A stretch of DNA of 12,244 nucleotides from UMGS1387 sp045540015. Lineage in GTDB: Bacteria > Bacillota > Clostridia > Oscillospirales > CAG-382. The stretch lies in NCBI GenBank assembly GCA_045540015.1, contig JAZQGP010000025.1, forward strand, positions 1 to 12,244. Reading direction: 5' to 3'. The position numbers and the translations under genes were made by a program. Under the pieces are notes generated by a model. It did no database searches and was not told the DNA's origin. It worked only from the letters and a program-made list of their open reading frames with translations. Shown here one piece after another: positions 1 to 7,338 of this stretch. Positions within the stretch are counted from its first letter, which is position 1. The number at the start of each line of letters is the position of its first letter.

Positions 1-105
1 TGGCGTTACTCTTTCTGCTCGTGCAGAAAGGTAACCGAAAGAGCACGCCCACAGGCACCTACGGTTCCTCTGGGTAGTCCTCCCTCAGCTCGCGGACTTT
101 TTCTT
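1..105 (+). repeat. Type B dispersed repeat, copy 1 (cut by window edge)
   Basis: A hairpin at about 5-35 pairs GTTAC and CTTTCTGC (with a bulged T) with GCAGAAAG and GTAAC around a TCGT loop. It is followed by an A-rich stretch, a GC-rich stretch, a second small hairpin at 53-69 (AGGCACC, loop TAC, GGTTCCT, one mismatch), then a CTCCCTCAG stretch near 91. The same order of parts is seen in plus orientation near 8482-8558 and in minus orientation near 8855-8940 and 11071-11180. On the minus strand this copy lies downstream of rluA and its type A repeat, the arrangement also seen at the other two loci. It may continue left of the window. No coding potential is evident. Confidence 0.6.
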
Positions 106-158
106 TCTTGAACACTTTAACCCGAGGAGATTTACGTTCACGAATAAAGCTTCAACGT

Positions 159-180
159 GCTTCGCTACGCGAGCTTTTTC
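159..180 (+). terminator. Weak terminator-like hairpin
   Basis: GCTTCGC and GCGAGC can pair around a TAC loop (159-174, one bulged T) and are followed by TTTTTC. The stem is short and no plus-strand gene is seen upstream in the window, so this is only a possibility. Confidence 0.25.
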
Positions 181-238
181 TCAAGTGCCATTGTTGTTTG
201 TTTGGGTGTTTTTTCTCTTCTTTAAGACTACAGCATTT

Positions 239-280
239 TATAAAGAAACAAGCCGTCCGCGTGCCTTATATGCGGACGGC
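239..280 (-). terminator. Probable rho-independent terminator downstream of rluA
   Basis: A perfect 9-bp stem, GCCGTCCGC (252-260) with GCGGACGGC (272-280), encloses an 11-base loop. Read on the minus strand it is followed by TTGTTTCTTTA, a moderately T-rich tail. It lies about 125 bases after the rluA stop on the same strand, so it is the best candidate for ending the rluA transcript, which would then carry the type A repeat in its 3' untranslated region. Confidence 0.6.
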
Positions 281-312
281 GTAAATATGTTGGGGCGAAA
301 TAATCCATGAAC

Positions 313-370
313 GGCTTATCGCGTTCGGATATGCCATCAAAAGTTCTTGCTAAGCTTCTTTCAAGAAGCG
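313..370 (-). repeat. Type A dispersed repeat, copy 1
   Basis: The 34-base core at 337-370, read on the minus strand, is identical to the cores at 8315-8348 and 10787-10820. It contains a self-complementary piece, GCTTCTT-GA-AAGAAGC, then TTAGCAAGAACTTTTGA. On the minus strand the core is followed by a hairpin (GGCATATC with GATAAGCC, one T-T mismatch, 313-335) and preceded by a different hairpin (371-396), so the hairpin-core-hairpin order of the other copies is kept although the flanking stem sequences differ. It lies 36 bases after the rluA stop in the sense direction of that gene. Confidence 0.75.
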
Positions 371-401
371 ATGGAGCTGTTTTGCCACAGCTCCATTTTT
401 T
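371..401 (+). terminator. Strong terminator hairpin reading on the plus strand
   Basis: A perfect 10-bp stem, ATGGAGCTGT (371-380) with ACAGCTCCAT (387-396), has a TTTGCC loop and runs into six T residues (396-401). The T tract is on the plus strand, so it would stop transcription moving rightward into the 3' end of rluA, not rluA transcription itself. In rluA sense it occupies the place of the first hairpin of the type A repeat. Confidence 0.7.
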
Positions 402-406
402 GTGTT

Positions 407-1282
407 TCACTGCTTTTCCAAAAGCACACTCATGTCCTCCGGCAACCCTGCTTTTATCAGCATTTCCTCTCCCGTTTCGGGATGAATAAAGCTAAGCGCC
501 TCGCAGTGAAGTAAAGCACGTTCGTTTGCTTTTTGTACTCCGTATAGAAAATCTCCGTTTATCGGACAGCCGATGTGGGAAAGATGAAGCCTTATCTGGT
601 GCGTGCGCCCCGTTTTGGGAAATAGCCTTATAAGACATTTTCCGTCATAAAGCACCCGAAGCACCTCGTACTCTGTCACGGCACTTTTTCCGTCGGACGA
701 AATTTTCCTCTTTATAACGCTTGCCTCGTCACGTGCAATGGGCGCATCTATAACGCCTTTAAGCTCTTTCGGAGCGCTGTCGCAGATTGCAAGATACTGC
801 TTTTTTATTTTTCCGTCACGCATGAGAAGCGATAGCTTTTGCGCCGTGTTTGCGTCCCTTGCAATGAGAACAATTCCCGTGGTGTCTTCGTCAAGCCTCG
901 TTATTGCACGAAACGTAAAGGAAATATGACGGTATCTGTACATAACGCCGTTTGCAAGCGTGTCGGTGCGGTGCTTGTATGAAGGGTGAGTCGGCATTGC
1001 CGAGGGCTTGTTGACGGCAAGAATGTATTCGTCCTCGTAGATTACGTCAAGAGGTATGTTTACAGGCTCAATGCCTGAAGCGTTTTCCTCGTCAAGCATA
1101 AGCGAAAGAATGTCGTTTTCCTTCAGGACATATCTCACCGTCACATTTTCGCCGTTAACGCGTATTCCGCCGCTGTTTTTGAGCTTTGTCACAAGCCGCG
1201 ACGAGAGCGAAAAATGCTCGTATATTATCTGTTTTACCGTTTTTCCCGCCGAGCTTTTGTCGGTTTTGTATTCAAGAAGCAT
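407..1282 (-). CDS. RluA-family pseudouridine synthase
   Basis: Predicted RNA pseudouridine synthase of the RluA/RluC/RluD family, which isomerises uridine in rRNA or tRNA in the cytoplasm. An S4-like RNA-binding region covers about residues 12-63. The catalytic domain follows, with NKPSAMPTHP (91-100), the signature RLDEDTTG (129-136) whose first Asp, D131, is the expected catalytic residue, and later INGDFLYG. The length of 291 residues is normal. An upstream in-frame GTG at 1345 exists, but the promoter at 1328-1356 puts the transcription start near 1321, downstream of that GTG, so the ATG at 1282 is preferred. The Shine-Dalgarno sequence before this ATG is poor: AAAAGGAA is about 18 bases away. 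The gene is monocistronic and divergent from mntP. The RNA target cannot be assigned from sequence. Confidence 0.93.
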   Translation of the reverse strand: MLLEYKTDKSSAGKTVKQIIYEHFSLSSRLVTKLKNSGGIRVNGENVTVRYVLKENDILSLMLDEENASGIEPVNIPLDVIYEDEYILAVNKPSAMPTHPSYKHRTDTLANGVMYRYRHISFTFRAITRLDEDTTGIVLIARDANTAQKLSLLMRDGKIKKQYLAICDSAPKELKGVIDAPIARDEASVIKRKISSDGKSAVTEYEVLRVLYDGKCLIRLFPKTGRTHQIRLHLSHIGCPINGDFLYGVQKANERALLHCEALSFIHPETGEEMLIKAGLPEDMSVLLEKQ

Positions 1283-1327
1283 ATTTTTTCTTTTTACTGT
1301 TCCTTTTCTCAAATTGCTTTCATAAAT

Positions 1328-1356
1328 ATAATAATGAAAAATCACATTAATGTCAA
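1328..1356 (-). promoter_or_regulatory. Sigma-A promoter of rluA
   Basis: On the minus strand, TTGACA (1351-1356) and TATTAT (1328-1333) are separated by 17 bases. The predicted start near 1321 leaves a leader of about 38 bases before the ATG at 1282. Confidence 0.7.
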
Positions 1357-1382
1357 GTAACTGTAAAAAGAACGGCTTTTTG

Positions 1383-1411
1383 TTGACATAAAAAGAGAAT
1401 TGTGATACAAT
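1383..1411 (+). promoter_or_regulatory. Sigma-A promoter of mntP
   Basis: TTGACA (1383-1388) and TACAAT (1406-1411) have a 17-base spacer. Transcription would begin near 1418, so the leader is only about 20 bases and consists of little more than the ribosome binding site. The -35 box is 26 bases from that of the divergent rluA promoter, so a regulator bound between them could affect both genes. Confidence 0.8.
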
Positions 1412-1438
1412 ACCGATACGTTGTTTTTGGAGGAAATT

Positions 1439-1999
1439 ATGGGACTTTCAGAGCTTTTCATAATGGCTGTTGTGCTTTCAATGGATGCATTTGCTGTGTC
1501 CGTCTGCAAGGGACTTGCCTTGAAGAATATAAATTTCAAAAGCGCTGCATGGGTGGGACTTTGGTTCGGTGCATTTCAGGCGCTCATGCCTGCAATCGGA
1601 TATCTTCTCGGCTGTCAGTTTAAAACGTTTGTTGATGCGGTAGCTCCGTGGATTGCCTTTGGACTTCTCGCGTTTATAGGCATAAACATGATTCGCGAAG
1701 CACTTGAAGAAGACGAGTGCGTTGACTGCTCACTCGGTGTTAAACAAATGCTTATGCTTGCAATTGCGACAAGCATAGATGCACTTGCTGTCGGTGTTTC
1801 TTTTGCCATGATGGAAAACGTGAATATAGGCTACGCTGTTACTTTCATCGGCGTTGTCACATTCCTTCTTTCGGCACTCGGCGTCAAGGTCGGAAGCGTG
1901 TTCGGCACAAAGTATAATAAGCGTGCTCAGATTACGGGCGGTGTTGTGCTAGTAATCCTCGGACTTAAAATAATCCTTGAGCATTTCGGCGTGCTTTAA
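1439..1999 (+). CDS. mntP: MntP-family manganese efflux pump
   Basis: A 186-residue integral membrane protein of the MntP (DUF204) family, which exports Mn2+ across the cytoplasmic membrane. The family is built from two similar halves, and each half here carries its acidic signature: SMDAFAVSVCKG near residues 14-25 and SIDALAVGV in the second half. These match the Asp-containing helices known to matter in characterised MntP. About six hydrophobic segments can be read, with a short acidic loop (EALEEDECVDC) in the middle. The ATG at 1439 is chosen over an upstream in-frame TTG at 1421 because GGAGG (1429-1433) sits 5 bases before the ATG and the predicted transcription start is near 1418. It ends exactly where the opposing small gene ends. 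Confidence 0.93.
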   Translation: MGLSELFIMAVVLSMDAFAVSVCKGLALKNINFKSAAWVGLWFGAFQALMPAIGYLLGCQFKTFVDAVAPWIAFGLLAFIGINMIREALEEDECVDCSLGVKQMLMLAIATSIDALAVGVSFAMMENVNIGYAVTFIGVVTFLLSALGVKVGSVFGTKYNKRAQITGGVVLVILGLKIILEHFGVL

Positions 2000-2299
2000 T
2001 CAGATTTCCTTTATAAGTACAAAGCTTTTTCTTGCCTCGGTAATATCGTTTGCCGGGGCAATTCTTTTTTGCTTTGCAGAGTAGGCTTTGTTTTCGGCTT
2101 TGCGTATGCGCAGGATGCGTGAGCGATTGCGCCTTGAGATGTATTTTGGTGTGAGAAGTCCGAAAATACAAAGAGCAAAGCCTGCCAGCATGAGCATGAT
2201 GGCGCACGTAAGAGAAGCTGAGCCAAGGTCGCAGCCTCCCGCAGCGCCCAGTATGAGAAGTCCTCCTGCTATAACCGATGTTGTGTAAGCTGTTTTCAT
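2000..2299 (-). CDS. Small two-helix membrane protein, function unknown
   Basis: A 99-residue protein that I do not recognise. Two hydrophobic segments (about residues 6-24 and 28-51) are joined by a short turn containing GGCD. A strongly basic tail follows (RRNRSRILRIRK and beyond), which by the positive-inside rule should face the cytoplasm. The gene looks real because AAGGAGG lies 8 bases before its ATG and it fills the space between mntP and the divergent promoter region. Its TGA (2000-2002) directly abuts the mntP TAA (1997-1999), so the two genes are tail to tail with no room for a terminator between them. A TAGAAT element can be found upstream on the minus strand, without a good -35 box. 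Confidence 0.7.
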   Translation of the reverse strand: MKTAYTTSVIAGGLLILGAAGGCDLGSASLTCAIMLMLAGFALCIFGLLTPKYISRRNRSRILRIRKAENKAYSAKQKRIAPANDITEARKSFVLIKEI

Positions 2300-2456
2300 T
2301 GTTTTGTCCTCCTTGTGTTTTTTGTTTCTGACATTATTCTACACCTTTCGCAGTACAAAAAAACGGACTTCGAGAGAGCTTGCGCGCAAAAAACGTTCAG
2401 AATAAAAAACTTTTCACTCGGTGGAAAATATTTATACTTCCTGCAAGATTTTTGTA

Positions 2457-2486
2457 TTGACAGAAACACTTTGTATAGTATAGAAT
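2457..2486 (+). promoter_or_regulatory. Distal promoter P1 of the SLH gene
   Basis: TTGACA (2457-2462) and TAGAAT (2481-2486) are 18 bases apart. The sequence GTATTGACA around the -35 box recurs exactly 90 bases downstream in P2, which also uses TAGAAT. Use of P1 would give an untranslated leader of about 120 bases. Confidence 0.55.
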
Positions 2487-2546
2487 ATTTGTACATGTAT
2501 TGCATTGCTTTCGGTATTAAAACTATCAAAAGTGTACGAATATGTA

Positions 2547-2575
2547 TTGACACAAATGCTTATAAATGGTAGAAT
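2547..2575 (+). promoter_or_regulatory. Proximal promoter P2 of the SLH gene
   Basis: TTGACA (2547-2552) and TAGAAT (2570-2575) have an ideal 17-base spacer. The start would be near 2582, about 34 bases before the ATG at 2616. The ribosome binding site AGGAGGAA lies just upstream of that ATG. The stretch 2300-2615 holds no gene, only this promoter region and the leader of the divergent small membrane protein. Confidence 0.75.
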
Positions 2576-2615
2576 ATCATTGAGCATTTTATAAAAAAAC
2601 ACAGGAGGAAGACCC

Positions 2616-5600
2616 ATGAAAAAACTACTCTTTGCCGTAACGGCGGCAGTACTTGCACTTACGCTTTGTGCAGGTGCGGCACAGTTTGAAAAAACTGCAC
2701 AGTACACAGACGGAATGTTTTCCGACGTAAAAAGCGGTGCATGGTACAAGGAAGATGTACAGAATGCATATGAGCTTTCGTTTATGAACGGAACGGGCGA
2801 CGGTGTGTTCAGTCCCGAAGGAAATGTTACTCTTGCCCAGGCAGTAACCGTAGCTGCAAGAGTCAACGCAATTTACAACGGAAAAACAGCACCCGAAAAC
2901 AGTAAGACGGGAAACTGGTATGACAGCTATGTTGCATACTGTCTTGAAAACGGAATTATACTCAAAGGCGAGTATGATAACTACACAAGAAACGCAACAC
3001 GTGCAGAGGTTGCTCTCATATTCGCAAGAGCGCTTCCTGCATCATACTATAATGCGATTAACGATGTTAAGCGTGTGCCTGATATGCCCAAAACAAACAA
3101 AGGAGCAGAAGAACTTCTCATGCTCTATAACGCAGGTGTTGTAATGGGTAACGATGAGTACGGTACATTCAATCCTGCAAGCGACATTAAGAGAAGCGAA
3201 ATGTCCGCAATTATCGGACGTGCGGCACTTCCCGAAACAAGACTCAAAAAAGAGCTTGTTCTTGCAGACTATAATGATGCATATTATCTTATAGATGAAA
3301 TATCTGCTGTGGCTCAGCAGTCTGCAGTTGATGTACGCGATACGTCTTGGTTCTATGAGAACAGAAACCTTTCAAGAGTTGTAAGCAACAACCTCACAAC
3401 ATTCGCTGATACTTCTCCCGATTATCCTATTACCGTATGGAGAGATCTTGACGATGTAAGCGAAGGCCTTTTGACTGTTGAAAGCGGTGTGACATTTAAT
3501 TCCGCAAACAGCGACGGCGTGTATATGGCAATCACCGATGATAATAAAAATGACCTTTTCAGATTTGAAATAAAGGGCGGAAAGCATCTTCTCAACGGTG
3601 TTGATACAAAGTACAACGTGTTCGGCAAGAAGATTAAGTTCCGTCTTGACATGGACCTTGATGCAAATACATCAAAACTTTATATCGATGGCAAGTTCTA
3701 CGGCGATTATAAGATAAATGATGTAACCGCAGGCAGATTCTATATAGGAACAACAAAGGAAGCTTCAAGTGTTTCATTCTCAATTTCCAATCTCGCAGTT
3801 TATCAGAACTATCTTGTAAACGACAGGTTTGTCAGCTGTTCTGTTGACGGTGTTCCTGAATATTGGGATGTGACGGGTGATTTCAAGCTCGCAGATGTTG
3901 GAGGACAGTCCGGCGACGACAGACTTTCAATGAAGGTTGATGCCAAGGCGGGTTCTACACACGTTGCAAAGAAGACATTCCCGAAAATCTCCGGTAATAT
4001 CGTATTTGAGACCTATGTGCTTATGCCTGAACTTGCTAAGAGTGCAACAATCAGCCTCAATGCAGGTAATGAGTCGGTTTCTTCAATGACAATAAGCGGT
4101 GACGAAATTCTCACGACAAACGGAAAAAAACTCCGTCACCACACAAATAATATCTGGCAGTGCCTCAGAATTGAAACAAACACCACGAAGGGCACTACAA
4201 CCTATAAAATAAACGGTAAGATTGTCGGTACATACGCAAATAACTCAAAGGCAACCTACGCCGATAACGTAACAATCACCTTTGCTCCCGATAAGGACAC
4301 AAGTCTTTCCTTTGACGATGTTACGGTTTACCTCACACACGAATATGATGACTATTGTCCTACACCTGTACCCGCGTTCTCCGACAAGTACGAGGTTATG
4401 CTCAATGTATGTTCTCTCTGGAGACAGGGCACAACTGCAAACAAAACATGGTCAGCGGTTAGTGCATTTGAAGATAAGGAAACATATCTTGGCTTCTATG
4501 ATGAAGGTTTGCCGGAGGTTGCAGACTGGGAAATCAAATACATGGTTGAGCACGGTATTGAGGTTCAGCATTTCTGTGTATATGGTATTGCAAACGATAT
4601 AAAAGAACCGATAAAGAGAGCAAATCTGAATTATGCTCTGCATGACGGCTTCTTTAACGCAAAGTATTCCGACATGATGAAGTTTACCTTCATGTGGGAA
4701 AACTCCGGAAAACATGTAAGCAGTCTTGAGCAGTTTAAGGAATATGTATGGAAATACTGGGTAGACTATTACTTCAAAGACCCCAGATTCTTCACTATCG
4801 ATAATAAACCTGTTATAACTATCTGGAACTATGCAAAGTTCGAGGAAGCTTTCGGCGGTGAAGCTGGTGCAAGAGAAGCTCGTGCCTTCATGGAAGAAGA
4901 CATCAAGAAGTATGGCTTTGACGGCATGACTATTCTCTTTGCAGACAGCCATAGCCAGGAAGAAGCTACCTTCAAGAAGATTAAGGCTCTCGGCGGTGAC
5001 GGCGGATACGCTTACCACTGGCAGCAGGACGGTATCCTTTGCGATACTGCAATGAAGCGGCTTGAAAATAACGCAAGCTTTGGCACACATGTAATTCCTA
5101 CAGCAAGCGTCGGCTTTAATAATATCGGCTGGGTATATTCAAGAAAGGATATGGCAAGCCTTGATGAGCATAAGAAGCAGCTTGAATACATCAGAGATGT
5201 ATATCTACCAAGATTTGCAGATGAAGAAGAAACTTGGAAGAAGCAGCTTGTTCTTATTTCCACATGGAACGAATACGGTGAAGGTACATATGTAATGCCC
5301 GCAGGCGTTCACGGCTTCGGTTATCTTGACAATGTAAGAAAGGTTCTTGTTGACGACGTTGACACCACACCTTACAACGTAAAGCCTACCGAAACCCAGA
5401 AGGCAAGACTCGGTCACATGTATACGGGAGCAAAAACAACTCTTGCAAACCATGACTATATTAGAGAATCCTCCGAAAATGATATTCCACGGAAGGTTGT
5501 AAAGGCACTCGACCTTGCAAACTGGAGTAAGAACTTCGGTTATTCCTCATTCAAGAATGACGGTAAGGTTATTGAGACCGTTCCGAATGCAAATGACTCG

Positions 5601-7277
5601 GGTATATATAACGATGCAAAACTCAATCCCGTTGATGTGGAAGCTGAAACTGTTGAATATATCCATGTAAGAGCAAAGGCTGATAAGGATTCAAATGCAG
5701 AGGTGTTCTTCGGAACAGCGGCAGAGCCTTCCGATTCGCAGAAGCGTTCATTTGCTTTTACAATCAAGAAGTCTGATGACTTTGTTGACTACTACATCAA
5801 GACCACAGGTAATGTTTTGTGGAAGGGTAATGTTATTAAGCTCAGATTCGACCTTACTGCTAAGGAACAGGCTTCTGTAAGCATTGCCGCAATCAATCTC
5901 ATGAGCATGGACGAAAGCCAGAAACCTTATACAATTTATGTTGACGGTGTCAAGTATACTCCCAATAAGGATCCCAAGATGGAGAATGGCGAATGCTATG
6001 TTGTGGCAGAACCCTACTTTGGATTTTTCTCACTTCATAACATTTACTATGAGTGGTCGAGACTTACAGGCAGACTCTACATGCTCACAAGAAGCGGCGT
6101 TGAAATTGAAATGAACGTCGGCAGCGATATTGCTCTTGTTGACGGCAAAGAAACAAAGCTTGCTAAGAAGCTTGAGCTTTACGACGGACTTCCTCTTATT
6201 CCTTACTTCTGGTTGCTTGATACAGCAAAGATTAACAACATTGAGGTTGAAGGAAAGACAATAAACGTATCTCTTATAGATAAGAAGTATAAGGATATAC
6301 TTGATGCGAGAAAGCCTTTCGAATGGGAATTCAATATTCCCGGCGACAACGAAAACTGGAATCCCGGCCAAACAACACAGTTGGTAGCCGAGGACGGTAT
6401 AATGTATCTTACTGCCATTGAGAGAGATCAGAAGCAGAAGTATGACCCGATGCTTACAATGAGCGGTCTTGAAATTCCCGCATCAAACATCAAGAAGATT
6501 GCAGTAAGAATGAGGGCTGATTTCCCCGAGGACAAAGAGAAAGAGGTTCCTACCATCTACTTTGCTACCGCTGCAGACAAAACTCTCAACGAGGCAAAGA
6601 CCTGCAGAGTTGACATTTTGCGTGAAGACAGTAAAGAATTCAAGGAATACATCTTCGATTTCTCAGGCAATATCGGCTGGGCAGGAACAATAATACAGCT
6701 CAGATTTGACTTCCTTGGCGGCGAGGGCTCTGCAGAAATTGACTATATCCGCTGCATTTATGAAGAAGGTGCAGAGGAAAAGCCGCTTACAGCCTTTGAA
6801 ATCGTAAACGGTGATGCTGAGGGCGACAGATTTGCATTCTTCAGCCCCAACTGTGACATTACCGTTGTAAAGGATTCCGATAATCCCGATAACAAGGTTT
6901 ATAACCTCAAGTCAAAGTCTACGGGTAAGAGCTGGTCTTATCTCAGACACACGGTTCTCTATACTCCCGGCGCAACCTATGAGGTTTCCTTTGACGTAAA
7001 GGTTCTCGGAGACGTTTCGGGTAACACTGATGCCGCAACCTTTGTTTGTGTAAACGCAGTTTACAAAGAACCCGGAAAAGACAGCACAGACCACACAAGC
7101 GGACATCTTGATATTTCGCCCAAGGACGGCTGGAAGAAGTTCACAACAACATTCACTGTTTCACCAAACAGCGAAATCCGTTCTGCAGATATGTTCTCAA
7201 TATTTGTAGACCCGTCACAAGGCTATGCATGGAACTATCAGATTGACAACGTGGTTGTAACCGAAATAAAACCGTAA
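2616..7277 (+). CDS. S-layer-anchored multidomain protein with GH99/WbsX-like catalytic domain
   Basis: A 1553-residue exported protein. A signal peptide (1-22, MKK then a hydrophobic core, AGAA cleavage region) precedes three SLH domains at about 35-78, 99-140 and 150-203. These bind secondary cell wall polymer; the second has the canonical TRAE motif (128-131), while the others read VTLAQ and KRSE. Two LamG-like beta-sandwich regions follow (about 240-400 and 405-575). The region 590-915 resembles the GH99/GH71-like and WbsX-type fold: FMWEN (692-696), ITIWNY (735-739) and STWNEYGEG (882-890). By family analogy E886 and E889 correspond to the paired acidic residues of GH99. Then come a beta-sandwich module (about 962-1097), a copper-amine-oxidase N-like module (1105-1235), a second copy of the beta-sandwich (1238-1385) and a CBM4/9-like end (1392-1553). 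It is likely a wall-attached glycan-acting enzyme; the substrate is unknown. Confidence 0.88.
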   Translation: MKKLLFAVTAAVLALTLCAGAAQFEKTAQYTDGMFSDVKSGAWYKEDVQNAYELSFMNGTGDGVFSPEGNVTLAQAVTVAARVNAIYNGKTAPENSKTGNWYDSYVAYCLENGIILKGEYDNYTRNATRAEVALIFARALPASYYNAINDVKRVPDMPKTNKGAEELLMLYNAGVVMGNDEYGTFNPASDIKRSEMSAIIGRAALPETRLKKELVLADYNDAYYLIDEISAVAQQSAVDVRDTSWFYENRNLSRVVSNNLTTFADTSPDYPITVWRDLDDVSEGLLTVESGVTFNSANSDGVYMAITDDNKNDLFRFEIKGGKHLLNGVDTKYNVFGKKIKFRLDMDLDANTSKLYIDGKFYGDYKINDVTAGRFYIGTTKEASSVSFSISNLAVYQNYLVNDRFVSCSVDGVPEYWDVTGDFKLADVGGQSGDDRLSMKVDAKAGSTHVAKKTFPKISGNIVFETYVLMPELAKSATISLNAGNESVSSMTISGDEILTTNGKKLRHHTNNIWQCLRIETNTTKGTTTYKINGKIVGTYANNSKATYADNVTITFAPDKDTSLSFDDVTVYLTHEYDDYCPTPVPAFSDKYEVMLNVCSLWRQGTTANKTWSAVSAFEDKETYLGFYDEGLPEVADWEIKYMVEHGIEVQHFCVYGIANDIKEPIKRANLNYALHDGFFNAKYSDMMKFTFMWENSGKHVSSLEQFKEYVWKYWVDYYFKDPRFFTIDNKPVITIWNYAKFEEAFGGEAGAREARAFMEEDIKKYGFDGMTILFADSHSQEEATFKKIKALGGDGGYAYHWQQDGILCDTAMKRLENNASFGTHVIPTASVGFNNIGWVYSRKDMASLDEHKKQLEYIRDVYLPRFADEEETWKKQLVLISTWNEYGEGTYVMPAGVHGFGYLDNVRKVLVDDVDTTPYNVKPTETQKARLGHMYTGAKTTLANHDYIRESSENDIPRKVVKALDLANWSKNFGYSSFKNDGKVIETVPNANDSGIYNDAKLNPVDVEAETVEYIHVRAKADKDSNAEVFFGTAAEPSDSQKRSFAFTIKKSDDFVDYYIKTTGNVLWKGNVIKLRFDLTAKEQASVSIAAINLMSMDESQKPYTIYVDGVKYTPNKDPKMENGECYVVAEPYFGFFSLHNIYYEWSRLTGRLYMLTRSGVEIEMNVGSDIALVDGKETKLAKKLELYDGLPLIPYFWLLDTAKINNIEVEGKTINVSLIDKKYKDILDARKPFEWEFNIPGDNENWNPGQTTQLVAEDGIMYLTAIERDQKQKYDPMLTMSGLEIPASNIKKIAVRMRADFPEDKEKEVPTIYFATAADKTLNEAKTCRVDILREDSKEFKEYIFDFSGNIGWAGTIIQLRFDFLGGEGSAEIDYIRCIYEEGAEEKPLTAFEIVNGDAEGDRFAFFSPNCDITVVKDSDNPDNKVYNLKSKSTGKSWSYLRHTVLYTPGATYEVSFDVKVLGDVSGNTDAATFVCVNAVYKEPGKDSTDHTSGHLDISPKDGWKKFTTTFTVSPNSEIRSADMFSIFVDPSQGYAWNYQIDNVVVTEIKP

Positions 7278-7290
7278 TTATATAACAAAC

Positions 7291-7314
7291 GGGACTGTCC
7301 GAAAGGGCAGTCCC
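7291..7314 (+). other. GAAA-capped stem-loop between SLH gene and kinase gene
   Basis: GGGACTGTCC (7291-7300) pairs with GGGCAGTCCC (7305-7314) over 10 bp with one G-U pair, closed by a GAAA tetraloop. It is followed by AAGGTATATTTTAAGG rather than a clear T run, so it is either a weak terminator allowing read-through into the kinase gene 25 bases on, or a 3'-end stabiliser or processing site. Confidence 0.6.
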
Positions 7315-7338
7315 AAGGTATATTTTAAGGAGAATAAA

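Noticed and set aside
228..410. 60-residue open frame on the minus strand downstream of rluA
   Set aside because: It consists of the terminator stem, the type A core and a hairpin read as codons. It has no ribosome binding site and no recognisable protein features.
1283..1345. Longer RluA-family protein starting at GTG 1345
   Set aside because: The predicted transcription start near 1321 lies inside this extension, and the extra residues have no family counterpart.
1412..1438. Manganese riboswitch upstream of mntP
   Set aside because: Promoter and ribosome binding site are only about 20 bases apart, too short for any riboswitch.
2230..2260. Lipoprotein signal in the 99-residue protein (GGC near residue 23)
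   Set aside because: The residues before the Cys (AGG) do not make a good lipobox, and a second hydrophobic helix follows at once, favouring a two-helix membrane protein.
4452..5090. 212-residue antisense open frame inside the SLH gene
   Set aside because: It lies wholly inside the well-supported catalytic domain on the other strand, lacks a ribosome binding site and has cysteine-rich, low-quality composition.
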